Assembly (NCBI GenBank): GCA_000350305.1
Contig: CP002916.1
Location: 1,054,001 to 1,118,000, forward strand
Direction: 5' to 3'
Source: Thermoplasmatales archaeon BRNA1
Lineage (GTDB): Archaea; Thermoplasmatota; Thermoplasmata; Methanomassiliicoccales; Methanomethylophilaceae
DNA length: 64,000 nucleotides
This document shows positions 25,421 through 33,630 of the stretch, one piece after another. The notes under the pieces are model-generated. The model saw nothing but the letters and a program-made list of their open reading frames with translations, searched no databases and was not told the DNA's origin. How positions within the stretch are numbered: the stretch's first letter is position 1; every line of letters begins with the position of its first letter. The position numbers and the translations under genes are program-made.

Positions 25421-26512
25421 TCAGTATATCGCCCCCGTCCTCTTGCTCTGGAAGACGATTAGTAGGAAGAACAAAGGCGCTCCGATCAGGCTCATTACCA
25501 CTCCGACCGGGATGTTGGCGAGCAGGTAGGCTATGTAGTTGGAAATGAGCAACAGCAAAGCTCCCAATGCCATGGAGATGGGCGTTACGAATCTGTTATC
25601 CGACCCGATTACCAACCTGACCAGGTGGGGGGCGACGAGTCCGACGAAACCGATAATTCCCGTGAAAGCCACGATGGACGCGGTCATGATTGCCATAAGT
25701 CCGAGGCAGAGGACCCTGAACTTATGGACGTCGATTCCCAGACTGATGGCGCTGTTGTCTCCCAGGGACATGACGTTCATCTTGCTGGTGGCTAGCATGA
25801 CGAATATCGAGCCGATTATGGTCACCCCGGCCATCACGGGCATGGAATCCCAGCCGATGCTCGACAGAGACCCGACCTGCCAGAGGTAAGCACTCTTCAG
25901 GGTGTCCGCATCCGTGGTCACCATCATGTACGTAATGAGGGCATTGAAGAAGTACGAGATGGCGGTACCCAGAAGAATCAGGGTAGCCGGGGTCATGCGT
26001 ATCCTCTCCGATATGATGATGATCGTTATCGCGGGAACCATCGCACCCAGGAACGCATTGGCCACTAGCCCGGTCTCGCCCGCTACCCCGGAAAAAGAGA
26101 TACCGACGATGATTGCCGCGACCGCACCGAAACAAGCTCCCGAGGAAATACCCGTGCTGTACGGATCCGCCAGGGGGTTAGCCATGATGGCCTGCATCAG
26201 GGTTCCGCATATCGCCAGGGATGCACCGGCCAGAATTGCTGCGACAACCTGCGGCATGGCAGTATTCCAGAGGTTTCTGTCCGCCCACCATTCGTAAGAC
26301 CTGGGAGGATACTCATTTCCAAGGATGTGGTTCCAAATCAATTCGTATGCCTTGCTGAGCGATAGCTCAGGGTACATCTTGATGGAAAATAGGCCGGCAA
26401 AGAGGATGATGCCCACTACGCATACCGCTAAAAGCATAATGCGACGGGCGATCTGACGATGGTATTCCGTTATGACCTCGCCCTTACTCAGGCTCTCTTC
26501 TGTTCCAGCCAT
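25421..26512 (-). CDS. FecCD-type ABC importer permease (system A, first permease)
   Basis: The protein has 363 aa from ATG 26512 (MAGTEESLSKGEVITEYHRQ). It has about nine hydrophobic segments with PQVVAAILAGASLAICGTLM, NPLADPYSTGISSGACFGAV and GIIGFVGLVAPHLVRLVIGS, the FecCD signatures including the ATPase-coupling region. Two different permeases in one operon may form a heterodimeric channel. It lies 43 bases after the binding-protein gene, separated from it by a hairpin, and its stop probably overlaps the start of the second permease. A start 42 bases upstream is possible but would lie in the hairpin. Confidence 0.92.
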   Translation of the reverse strand: MAGTEESLSKGEVITEYHRQIARRIMLLAVCVVGIILFAGLFSIKMYPELSLSKAYELIWNHILGNEYPPRSYEWWADRNLWNTAMPQVVAAILAGASLAICGTLMQAIMANPLADPYSTGISSGACFGAVAAIIVGISFSGVAGETGLVANAFLGAMVPAITIIIISERIRMTPATLILLGTAISYFFNALITYMMVTTDADTLKSAYLWQVGSLSSIGWDSMPVMAGVTIIGSIFVMLATSKMNVMSLGDNSAISLGIDVHKFRVLCLGLMAIMTASIVAFTGIIGFVGLVAPHLVRLVIGSDNRFVTPISMALGALLLLISNYIAYLLANIPVGVVMSLIGAPLFFLLIVFQSKRTGAIY

Positions 26513-26525
26513 TGTATCAAGTAAT

Positions 26526-26545
26526 GGGGAGGGTTTCCCCTCCCC
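26526..26545 (-). terminator. Intra-operon hairpin after binding-protein gene
   Basis: GGGGAGGG-GAAA-CCCTCCCC on the minus strand, a perfect 8-bp stem with no T run, between the binding-protein stop and the permease start. It most likely stabilises or attenuates the message so that binding protein exceeds permease. System B has a hairpin at the same place. Confidence 0.6.
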
Positions 26546-26554
26546 GGTTTTCAA

Positions 26555-27928
26555 TCAGGCAATCGCTGCATTGTAATCGTTCACATCGATGTACGAGCAG
26601 ATGCTGGAGAGGGTCTGTCCCTTGAGGGGCATGGTTCCTGTGTTGATGTAGTCCTTGAGGACGTCATCGGCCCAGCTCTTGGAGAACAGGTCGGGATACA
26701 TCGCGTGTGCCATGTATGCGATCTTGGCTCCTCCGGGGAGCAGGTTGTTGACGTAGACGAGCTTATCATCGTACCCCTTGAAGTAGACCTTGGAAGAAAC
26801 ACCATCGTTGTCGTGATCCCAGGTGTCGATGATCATGGCTTTGATACCGTCTGCATCGAGTCCGAAATCCATGGAACGGTTGTTGATGACCTTACCAACG
26901 GTAGTGTAGTTCGCCATAGCCTCGGTACCTCCCATCTTTTGGGAGTTCTTGGGGGTCGCCGCGTCGAAGTCCGCATTGACGTTCGCGTAGGCGTACCCTC
27001 CCGCAGTGGTGGCGGTGGTGTTGAAGGTCGAGGTCTTTCCGCAGAGGTAAATGTACATGGTGCAGCAGATGTAGGTGACCTTCTGCTCGTTGGTGTATCC
27101 TCCGACCTTGCTCTTGACGAACTCGATTACGTCCCATGCGATCTGGGCGTACTTGACCCCGAGCTTCTCACAGTCACCTCCGAAGAGGAATCCGAGAGTC
27201 AGGACGGTGGTGGTCTCATCGGTTGCATCTGCAGAGGAGAAGATAAGCATGGGAATGCCCGCCTTGGCACAGTCGTCTGCGCGGGCGGCGGTAATCTGGG
27301 CGATTCCGCTGTAGTCCACGATGAGTGCTCCGACTCCTCCCTTAGAGATGAGATCGGAATCGAGCTTGGTGAAGTTGGACCAGGCGGTCGCGCTGATGGT
27401 CCTGGTGGTTCCGTGAAGATTGACCGCGGTTTTTGCGATGGAAGCATCGGCAACATCATAGGAACTGACGAAGTATCCGGCCACATACTGTCCGCCGTTA
27501 GCATACAGGACGGGCTCCTGAACGTTGGTTCCGTAAGGCACAACGTTACGGAGCGGGTAGGTGCAGGAGACGGAAGTGTTCTTTCCATCTCTGTCAAGAC
27601 ATATCACATAAACGGTGCATCCTTCTTTCCTGTCGATGAGGTCCTGAAGGAGGGAGACATCGGTCTCATTTACCTTTCCGTCGTCATTGACATCGGCAAG
27701 AGGGAAGTCGTCTTTGTTCCTGGTTCCGTTGATGATATCCTGAACGATGGCCATATCGTCGCTGTTAATGGTGTGGTCGTCGTTCGCGTTTCCACGGATC
27801 TGGAGTTTAGACGCGATGTCGGCACTGGATCCGCTGTCATTTCCGTTTCCGAAAAGAACGAAGCATCCGGCTCCGACTACAACGACAACGGCAACCACTG
27901 CGGCGACCATTGTTATCATTTTGCTCAT
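26555..27928 (-). CDS. ABC importer binding protein with dockerin-like module (system A)
   Basis: The protein has 457 aa. The N-terminus MSKMITMVAAVVAVVVVVGA is a signal or membrane anchor with a cysteine soon after. Residues ~42-97 form a dockerin-like duplicated EF-hand-type module: RGNANDDHTINSDDMAIVQD and ADVNDDGKVNETDVSLLQDL, each with the D-x-N-D-D-x-x-I/V pattern. The rest is a TroA/BtuF-like periplasmic-binding fold (PYGTNVQEPVLYANG, ALIVDYSGIAQITA, KIAYMAHAMYPDLFS). It should capture the imported ligand, perhaps a corrinoid or metal chelate, outside the membrane. It is first in its operon; operators flank the TATA box. The dockerin fusion is unusual and recurs in the divergent system B. 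Confidence 0.88.
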   Translation of the reverse strand: MSKMITMVAAVVAVVVVVGAGCFVLFGNGNDSGSSADIASKLQIRGNANDDHTINSDDMAIVQDIINGTRNKDDFPLADVNDDGKVNETDVSLLQDLIDRKEGCTVYVICLDRDGKNTSVSCTYPLRNVVPYGTNVQEPVLYANGGQYVAGYFVSSYDVADASIAKTAVNLHGTTRTISATAWSNFTKLDSDLISKGGVGALIVDYSGIAQITAARADDCAKAGIPMLIFSSADATDETTTVLTLGFLFGGDCEKLGVKYAQIAWDVIEFVKSKVGGYTNEQKVTYICCTMYIYLCGKTSTFNTTATTAGGYAYANVNADFDAATPKNSQKMGGTEAMANYTTVGKVINNRSMDFGLDADGIKAMIIDTWDHDNDGVSSKVYFKGYDDKLVYVNNLLPGGAKIAYMAHAMYPDLFSKSWADDVLKDYINTGTMPLKGQTLSSICSYIDVNDYNAAIA

Positions 27929-28291
27929 TTTATCACTTAACCCCGTTATGACTTAAGGTCATAGAGTTGGGTCTATCATCCAAATGCTATATTTTATAGT
28001 TGGCATAGAAATCCAACATAAAATACAACCAACCATTCTACAATTGTTAAACAGGTAAATTAGATGTTTTAGGTCAATATTTAATGTCAAAACAAAAAAT
28101 AATGACAACTTTTATCAAAAATTCAATAATTGCTCGTGTCAATTTTATGTCGAATTTTTACAATGTCAATATTTATTTTTCTAATTGCCCGATTGTACTT
28201 AATCATTGGATTGATGAGCTGTTGCTAGTCAATGAAACATATTTGTAGTACTCGAAAAATAAACTCTTGGAGTATTAATCCAACTGATACT
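27929..28291. promoter_or_regulatory. Divergent importer control region with three TTGG-N9-CCAA sites
   Basis: This AT-rich 363-base region has no gene. Sites: TTGGGTCTATCATCCAA (27967-27983) and TTGGCATAGAAATCCAA (28000-28016) flank the minus-strand TATA (CTATAAAATATA, ~27986-27998) of system A. TTGGAGTATTAATCCAA (28267-28283) lies between a TATA-like AAAAATAAA (~28255-28263) and the system B start. A direct repeat GTCAATATTTA occurs at 28073 and 28165. Placement against the TATA boxes suggests repression. Confidence 0.7.
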
Positions 28292-29617
28292 ATGGCAAGC
28301 ATGAAAATTATCGCGATCGTTGTTGTCGCTGCAGTCGTAGTAGCCGGCGGTGCCGCCGCAGTCTTCATGCTGAATAATGATGATTATTATTCAGACAACT
28401 CCGACTGCAGGCTCCAGATTCTCGGAAACGCCGATAAGAACGACTATCTCGACAGCAAAGACGTTGACAAGATCAACGAACTGATTGAGAACAAACAGTA
28501 TGACCTTATGGCTGACGCCAACCACGACGACAAGGTCGATGCCGCGGATGCGGAATTCGTCAAGAAACTCATCGACCTGAAGAAGTCCAATACAGGCAAG
28601 GCCGCTGCCGACAAGGAGAAGGTCACCGTCTACTACATCACCGTGGACAACAAGGTCCAGCCCGCAACCTACCCTGTCAACAAGATGATCATCGTCAACA
28701 CCCAGAGGGCACTCGATCTCTGCATCAACCTCGGAATCACCGACAGGATCGTCGCACTCAACGACTACATCTTCGATCAGGCGATCAACGTAGACACCAT
28801 CAAGTACAAGGGATTCTCCAGCTACCCCTCTGTCGGAGACAGGAAGGAGCCCAATCTCGAGACCATCACCAAGACCGATGCCGACACAATCTTCGCCGGA
28901 ACCACTGGAACCTACATGAAGAACATCAGTGCCTCGGCCGCTACCTACGGGGAGAAGACCGTTCTCCGCCTCGCCACCTGGGAGAGGGGAGAATTCTGCA
29001 GCGGTGCGCTCACCCTCGGATTCTTCACCGATGCCGACGACAACGCCCAGAAGTACGTCAAGTGGAACGACAAGATCAACGAGGTTACTTCCGATGCCCT
29101 CGCAAAGGTCAACACGAAGGCAACCAAGATGCTCAACGCCTCCAGCGCCACCTGGTTCGGTGCTCAGTCCGACGGAGTGTCTACCGCACTCACCGCGACC
29201 GGAGTTACCAACATCGGAAACGACATCATCGTTAAGACCACCGGAAGCGGAGGATCCGTAACCACGTACAAGGAGAACATCGTGAAGGCTAACCCCAGCG
29301 TCATCGTCCTCTCGTACACCGTCGGTTACAACTGGACCCAGGAGCAGATGGATGACAAGTTCAACGGCATCGTGACTACCATGAAGGGAAGCATCGGTGC
29401 AACCACGGCCATCACCAACAACAATGTCTGCTGGCTGAACTACTACATGCCCTTCTGCCTGATTACCATGGTTGGAGCCAAGCTGATGTTCCCGGATGCC
29501 ATGTCCGATGTCAACGTGGACAAGTACATCCAGGAGTACCTGAAGGACTACTGCTCGAACATTACCGACTACACCTACAACTCCGCGCACTTCTACCGCG
29601 TTGCGGCAACTGCGTGA
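28292..29617 (+). CDS. ABC importer binding protein with dockerin-like module (system B)
   Basis: The protein has 441 aa from ATG 28292 (MASMKIIAIVVVAAVVVAGG). The N-terminal anchor is followed by a dockerin-like pair of calcium-loop repeats (LGNADKNDYLDSKDVDKINE and ADANHDDKVDAADAEFVKKL, residues ~37-92), then a TroA/BtuF-like binding domain (ALDLCINLGITDRIVALNDY, TITKTDADTIFAG). It is a paralogue of the system A protein transcribed in the opposite direction. An open frame extends 60 bases upstream, but the TTGG-N9-CCAA site at 28267-28283 and the TATA fix the start at 28292. It heads a binding protein-permease-ATPase operon, and the likely ligand is a corrinoid or metal complex. Confidence 0.88.
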   Translation: MASMKIIAIVVVAAVVVAGGAAAVFMLNNDDYYSDNSDCRLQILGNADKNDYLDSKDVDKINELIENKQYDLMADANHDDKVDAADAEFVKKLIDLKKSNTGKAAADKEKVTVYYITVDNKVQPATYPVNKMIIVNTQRALDLCINLGITDRIVALNDYIFDQAINVDTIKYKGFSSYPSVGDRKEPNLETITKTDADTIFAGTTGTYMKNISASAATYGEKTVLRLATWERGEFCSGALTLGFFTDADDNAQKYVKWNDKINEVTSDALAKVNTKATKMLNASSATWFGAQSDGVSTALTATGVTNIGNDIIVKTTGSGGSVTTYKENIVKANPSVIVLSYTVGYNWTQEQMDDKFNGIVTTMKGSIGATTAITNNNVCWLNYYMPFCLITMVGAKLMFPDAMSDVNVDKYIQEYLKDYCSNITDYTYNSAHFYRVAATA

Positions 29618-29627
29618 ACCAAAACAT

Positions 29628-29649
29628 TAGGCGGCCCCACGGCCGCCTA
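29628..29649 (+). terminator. Intra-operon hairpin after binding-protein gene (system B)
   Basis: TAGGCGGCC-CCAC-GGCCGCCTA, a perfect 9-bp stem between the binding-protein stop and the permease start, with TTCCCTTT after it. Position matches the hairpin of system A. Confidence 0.6.
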
Positions 29650-29671
29650 TTCCCTTTGGGGATTGGCCAAG

Positions 29672-30781
29672 ATGTTTTGCAAAAAGGAAAAACAGGAAAC
29701 CGAATTCACTCCGGAGTCCATAGATAGGGTTCTCGACGAAGAAGAGTTCAATGCCATCTACGGCCACTCCATTTACAAGAAACTGCTTTTTATCGCCATA
29801 TGCGTCGCTTCGTTCATACTGGTGTCGGGAATCTCGATGACCATCGGGGAGTACGACATCGGCTTCTTCGAATCGTACGTCATCGCCTGGAACCATCTCT
29901 TCGGAGATGTTGGAGACACCACCAAGGACTTTGTAATCTGGGAGATCAGACTGCCCCGCATAATTGCGGGGATAATATCCGGTGTCGGCCTAGCTACCTG
30001 CGGTGCCGTCATGCAGAGCACCATGAAGAACCCGCTCGCGGACCCGTATACGACCGGAATCTCCTCCGGAGCGTCGTTCGGTGCGACCCTTGCCATCATC
30101 CTCGGGCTGACCATCATCGCAGGCGATTACGCCATCGTCCTGAACGCGTTCATATTCGCACTCATACCGATGGCACTCATCATGCTCATCTCAAGCATAA
30201 GGAAGACGACTGCCACGATGATCATCCTGTGCGGAATTGCGGTCATGTATCTCTTCAACGCCATGACCACCGTCATGATGCTGATGGCCAACCCTAACGA
30301 TCTTGCTGCCGTATATTCATGGCAGGTGGGTACGCTCGGCAGTTCCTCCTGGAACACCATTCCTATAATGTTCACTTTCGTTCTCGTAGGATTCGTCATC
30401 CTCGAGCTCCTTTCGAGCAAAATCAACGTTCTGGCCTCCGGAGATGAAAACGCAAAGTCGCTGGGTCTCAACGCTGAACAGCTCCGTCTCATATGTCTGT
30501 TAGTCGTGTCGCTGGTCGCTGCGTCTGTTGTCAGCTTCACCGGAATCATCGGTTTCGTCGGACTCGTCTGTCCCCACATGTGCCGCATGATACTGGGGTC
30601 CGATAACAGGTACCTGATCCCCGCATCGGGCGCCCTCGGTGCCACACTCATGGTGGCCTGCGACCTCATCGGAAGGACGATCATAGCCCCCTCCGTCCTC
30701 CAGGTCGGAGTGGTGACCGCGTTCATCGGAGGTCCGATGTTCCTCTGGCTGCTGCTCAGACAGAAGAAGGAGGTGTGGTGA
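29672..30781 (+). CDS. FecCD-type ABC importer permease (system B)
   Basis: The protein has 369 aa from ATG 29672 (MFCKKEKQETEFTPESIDRV). It has an unusually long charged cytoplasmic N-terminus (~40 residues), then about nine membrane segments with IRLPRIIAGIISGVGLATCG, NPLADPYTTGISSGASFGAT and GIIGFVGLVCPHMCRMILGS. It forms the membrane channel of system B. Its TGA overlaps the ATG of the ATPase gene. A TTG nine bases upstream is an alternative start. Confidence 0.93.
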   Translation: MFCKKEKQETEFTPESIDRVLDEEEFNAIYGHSIYKKLLFIAICVASFILVSGISMTIGEYDIGFFESYVIAWNHLFGDVGDTTKDFVIWEIRLPRIIAGIISGVGLATCGAVMQSTMKNPLADPYTTGISSGASFGATLAIILGLTIIAGDYAIVLNAFIFALIPMALIMLISSIRKTTATMIILCGIAVMYLFNAMTTVMMLMANPNDLAAVYSWQVGTLGSSSWNTIPIMFTFVLVGFVILELLSSKINVLASGDENAKSLGLNAEQLRLICLLVVSLVAASVVSFTGIIGFVGLVCPHMCRMILGSDNRYLIPASGALGATLMVACDLIGRTIIAPSVLQVGVVTAFIGGPMFLWLLLRQKKEVW

Positions 30782-31623
30782 TGACCTCGCTCCGCTTCGA
30801 GAACGTGTATTTCGAATACAACAGCAAAGCGAAGATCCTCCGCGACATCAACCTCTCCATCGACAGGCCCGGGCTGATATGCATCATAGGGCCCAACGGA
30901 GTGGGGAAATCCACTCTCGTCAAATGCATCAACAGGCTCCTCACACCGACCGAGGGCAACGTCCTGATCGACGATAAACCGATATCGGAATACCGTACGA
31001 GGGATCTCGCCACCGTTGTCGGATATGTGCCAGCGTTCTCTACCGATGACTTCGCCATGTCCGTTGTCGACACCGTCATGATGGGCAGGCACCCATACCG
31101 CCGCATGGGTTCCACAAGGGAGGACCTCCACATCGTGTACGAGGTCCTGAAAGAGTTGGGGATCACTCACCTTGCCATGCGCAACTTCGATGAACTCTCG
31201 GCGGGACAGCACCAGAAGGTATCGCTCGCCAGAGGTCTGGCACAGAGTCCGGACATCCTCATCCTCGACGAACCCACCGCCAATCTGGATATCAAACACC
31301 AGGTGGAGGTCACCCGTCTGATGAGGGACATCTCCCACGAGAAGAACATCACCACCGTAATGATCAGCCACGACCTCAACGTCTCGTGCAAATACGCCGA
31401 CGAGGTCATTGTCATGTCCTCCCCGGGGATCATCTACAAGATCGGCACGCCTTCGGAGGTCATGACCCCCGAACTCGTCAAGTACGTGTACGGCATGAAT
31501 TGTCTCATAGTGGATGACAACGGCCGCCCCCACGTAATCCTTCAGGAGCCCATACCTGAAGAGGAGTTCAGGGCGCTTCATTCCACCGACCCAGAAATAA
31601 CCCGGAGCGAATCAGATGACTGA
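30781..31623 (+). CDS. ABC importer ATPase (system B, FecE/BtuD-like)
   Basis: The protein has 280 aa. It has Walker A GPNGVGKST (residue ~37), signature LSAGQHQKVSLARG, Walker B DILILDEPTANLD and switch His in TVMISHDLN. It pairs with the system B permease, whose stop overlaps its ATG (GGTGATG). The C-terminal extension VYGMNCLIVDDNGRPHVILQ closely resembles that of the orphan ATPase heading the cbi operon, so the two are recent paralogues. It overlaps the next hydrolase gene by eight bases. Confidence 0.94.
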   Translation: MTSLRFENVYFEYNSKAKILRDINLSIDRPGLICIIGPNGVGKSTLVKCINRLLTPTEGNVLIDDKPISEYRTRDLATVVGYVPAFSTDDFAMSVVDTVMMGRHPYRRMGSTREDLHIVYEVLKELGITHLAMRNFDELSAGQHQKVSLARGLAQSPDILILDEPTANLDIKHQVEVTRLMRDISHEKNITTVMISHDLNVSCKYADEVIVMSSPGIIYKIGTPSEVMTPELVKYVYGMNCLIVDDNGRPHVILQEPIPEEEFRALHSTDPEITRSESDD

Positions 31624-32215
31624 CGATAAGGGATACAGAGTCCCCGAGAAATCAGAGCGCAGGATCTGCCTGATAGTGGTGGACCTCCAGAACTGCTTCT
31701 TCGACGAAGACCGCCCGAGGACGCCCGAGGACGATGCGGCCATCGGTGTTGTCGCAAAAACTGTGAAGGCGTTCAACGAGAACTCCCGCGACATATTCGT
31801 CGTCAAACACATCGGCAGCCACAAGGAAGGCCCTTCCGACGACAGGCTCGTCGAGGAGATCCGCGACCTCGTCCCCCGGGAATTCACCGGCAAGTTCCAC
31901 ATGGGCGCGTTCCAGGACACCTGCCTAGCCGACCTCATCAAGAGCAAGGGATACGACAGCGCGATCATCTGCGGGGCGTACACCGAGTACTGCGTCATGG
32001 CGAGCTACTGGTCCGCATTGGAGCACGATATCGCCCCCTTCCTCCTTGCGGGAGGGACCGTCCCGTACAGGCAGGAGATGAGGGCGCATTCCGAAGCGAT
32101 CTGCTACACCTTCACATACGAGGATGCGGTGGAGAATCTGACTAACCCAGATGTCCAAATCAGGGTGCCTTCCCTGGCCGAGAGGATGCGCCGCAAGTAC
32201 TGGTACGTGAACTGA
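31616..32215 (+). CDS. Isochorismatase-like cysteine hydrolase
   Basis: The protein has 199 aa. It has the catalytic triad of the family: Asp in LIVVDLQNCFF (residue ~23), Lys in GKFHMGAFQDT and Cys in ICGAYTEYCVMASY with the preceding cis-peptide region. Family members hydrolyse isochorismate, nicotinamide or other amides; specificity is unclear. It overlaps the importer ATPase gene by eight bases, so it is probably co-transcribed and might process the imported ligand, for example an amide of a corrinoid or siderophore, which is an inference from context only. Confidence 0.85.
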   Translation: MTDDKGYRVPEKSERRICLIVVDLQNCFFDEDRPRTPEDDAAIGVVAKTVKAFNENSRDIFVVKHIGSHKEGPSDDRLVEEIRDLVPREFTGKFHMGAFQDTCLADLIKSKGYDSAIICGAYTEYCVMASYWSALEHDIAPFLLAGGTVPYRQEMRAHSEAICYTFTYEDAVENLTNPDVQIRVPSLAERMRRKYWYVN

Positions 32216-32291
32216 ATTCGGTTCCCCTGCCAGACTGGCAATGGTGCCGACAACACCATTATATACTTCATTCCAATAGGGAGTTTCAGTC

Positions 32292-32364
32292 GTCCCGGTA
32301 GTGTAGCGGCCTATCATGAGGCCCTGTCGAGGCCTCGACACGGATTCGAATTCCGTCCGGGACG
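32292..32364 (+). tRNA. tRNA-Asp (anticodon GTC)
   Basis: Acceptor stem GTCCCGG (32292-32298) pairs with CCGGGAC (32357-32363), discriminator G32364. The anticodon stem AGGCC/GGCCT encloses CTGTCGA, giving anticodon GTC (aspartate). The T arm is CGGATTCGAATTCCG. CCA follows at 32365-32367 and so appears encoded, unlike the tRNA-Gly of this window. A TATA element TTATATAC lies about 35 bases upstream. Confidence 0.95.
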
Positions 32365-32514
32365 CCAGTTCTTATCTTCAATTCCATCCGCCCCGGTACA
32401 TCATTTTCCGTTGATCCCCTGGTTGCATGAATCCTTTCTCAAAAACGTATTTGGTAACACGGAGATTGTAAATCGTACACATCGTTATATACGGAAATTC
32501 TTTCCCTCAGACGT

Positions 32515-33624
32515 ATGAGAGCAAGGAACCTAGCTATCCTCATTTCCGCTGCGTTCCTGCTCTCCTCCGTTCTGGTCCTCGCGTCCGACGATTCCTCCGC
32601 AGAGGCGAGCATCACCCTCACCGACGGCCGCGGGAAGACCTGCAAGCTGTACGAGCCCGCACAGCACATAGTCAGCGTGGGGAAAGGGCTCACAATGACC
32701 GTCATCGACCTCGGCTACGTGGACAGCATCGTGGTCTGCGACAAGTACTCCAACGTCGCCACGGACGGCCGCTTCAAGAAACTGAACGACAACGTCGCCA
32801 CGGGGAAGACCTACGCCGGCGGAAGCCTGTGGAGCATCCCCGCGATGAAGAACGAGATCTTCGACAAGGCGGATTCCGAACAGGGAGGGACTTTCGACAA
32901 AGAGAAGGACGTGGTCATGATCACCGTGGGAAGTGCTAGCACCACCTCGACCGGCATCAACGTCCTCAACCTGGAGAGCGAGCTAAGATCCGCGGGATTC
33001 AGGAACGTCCTCATCTGGTTCGAGATTACCGAGTATGACGAGATCGTCGATTTCGTGAGGCAGGTCTCCCTCGCCATGAAAGGCGAGGTGGACGGCGTGG
33101 TGTTCGACATGGAGTATGTGAAGGACCATATCGCCTCCGAACTAGGCGATACCGAGAAGAGGAAGGCGTTCTACGTCACCTACTCCGGCGGTGCCTTCAA
33201 GGTGGGTAACAAGGGTTCCCTGGGAACATCTCTGGCACTTGCTGCTGGAGCAAACGTCGTGACCATCGATGCGTCCAAGGAGCCCACCTATGCCGCCAAC
33301 CTCACGGACCTCATCGGCACGTACGGGACGGACACCGTCGTATTCGCAGACGGCAGCATGGCTAGCGCGAGGCTCTCGGAACTCAGGGACAAGGTCGGCA
33401 ACGACGTCAAGATCGTGGTCATGGATCCCCTGTGGAACAACTTCGACCCCGAGAGCAAGGACGGGATCTGGACCTTCGCCTGCGCACTGTATCCCGAGCT
33501 GTTCTCCGGGGATGTGCCTACCGCGCCACTCGCCGACGATCCGAATTACCTGGGATACTCTCTCGCCGGATTCGGCGTCGCAACCGTAATCGGCCTAGCG
33601 GGAACGTTCTACATCAGGAGATGA
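32515..33624 (+). CDS. ABC importer binding protein, membrane-anchored at the C-terminus (system C)
   Basis: The protein has 369 aa. A signal peptide (MRARNLAILISAAFLLSSVL, cleaved near SSAEA) is followed by a BtuF/FepB-like binding domain (QHIVSVGKGLTMTVIDLGYV, SIVVCDKYSNVATDG, NVVTIDASKEPTYAANL). A C-terminal membrane helix SLAGFGVATVIGLAGTFYIR ends RR. It lacks the dockerin module of systems A and B. A TATA GTTATATAC about 28 bases upstream and no ribosome binding site suggest a leaderless mRNA. No TTGG-N9-CCAA site precedes it, so it is regulated separately. It heads a binding protein-permease-ATPase operon. Confidence 0.88.
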   Translation: MRARNLAILISAAFLLSSVLVLASDDSSAEASITLTDGRGKTCKLYEPAQHIVSVGKGLTMTVIDLGYVDSIVVCDKYSNVATDGRFKKLNDNVATGKTYAGGSLWSIPAMKNEIFDKADSEQGGTFDKEKDVVMITVGSASTTSTGINVLNLESELRSAGFRNVLIWFEITEYDEIVDFVRQVSLAMKGEVDGVVFDMEYVKDHIASELGDTEKRKAFYVTYSGGAFKVGNKGSLGTSLALAAGANVVTIDASKEPTYAANLTDLIGTYGTDTVVFADGSMASARLSELRDKVGNDVKIVVMDPLWNNFDPESKDGIWTFACALYPELFSGDVPTAPLADDPNYLGYSLAGFGVATVIGLAGTFYIRR

Positions 33625-33630
33625 ACTGAC

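Noticed and set aside
27929-28291. Cobalamin riboswitch upstream of the importer genes
   Set aside because: The starts are close to the TATA boxes, leaving no room for a B12-box aptamer, and no B12-box-like core was seen; the palindromes suggest protein control.
29628-29649. Full terminator ending the system B transcript
   Set aside because: No long T run follows and the permease starts 22 bases later in the same direction without a TATA box; a partial terminator or stabiliser fits better.
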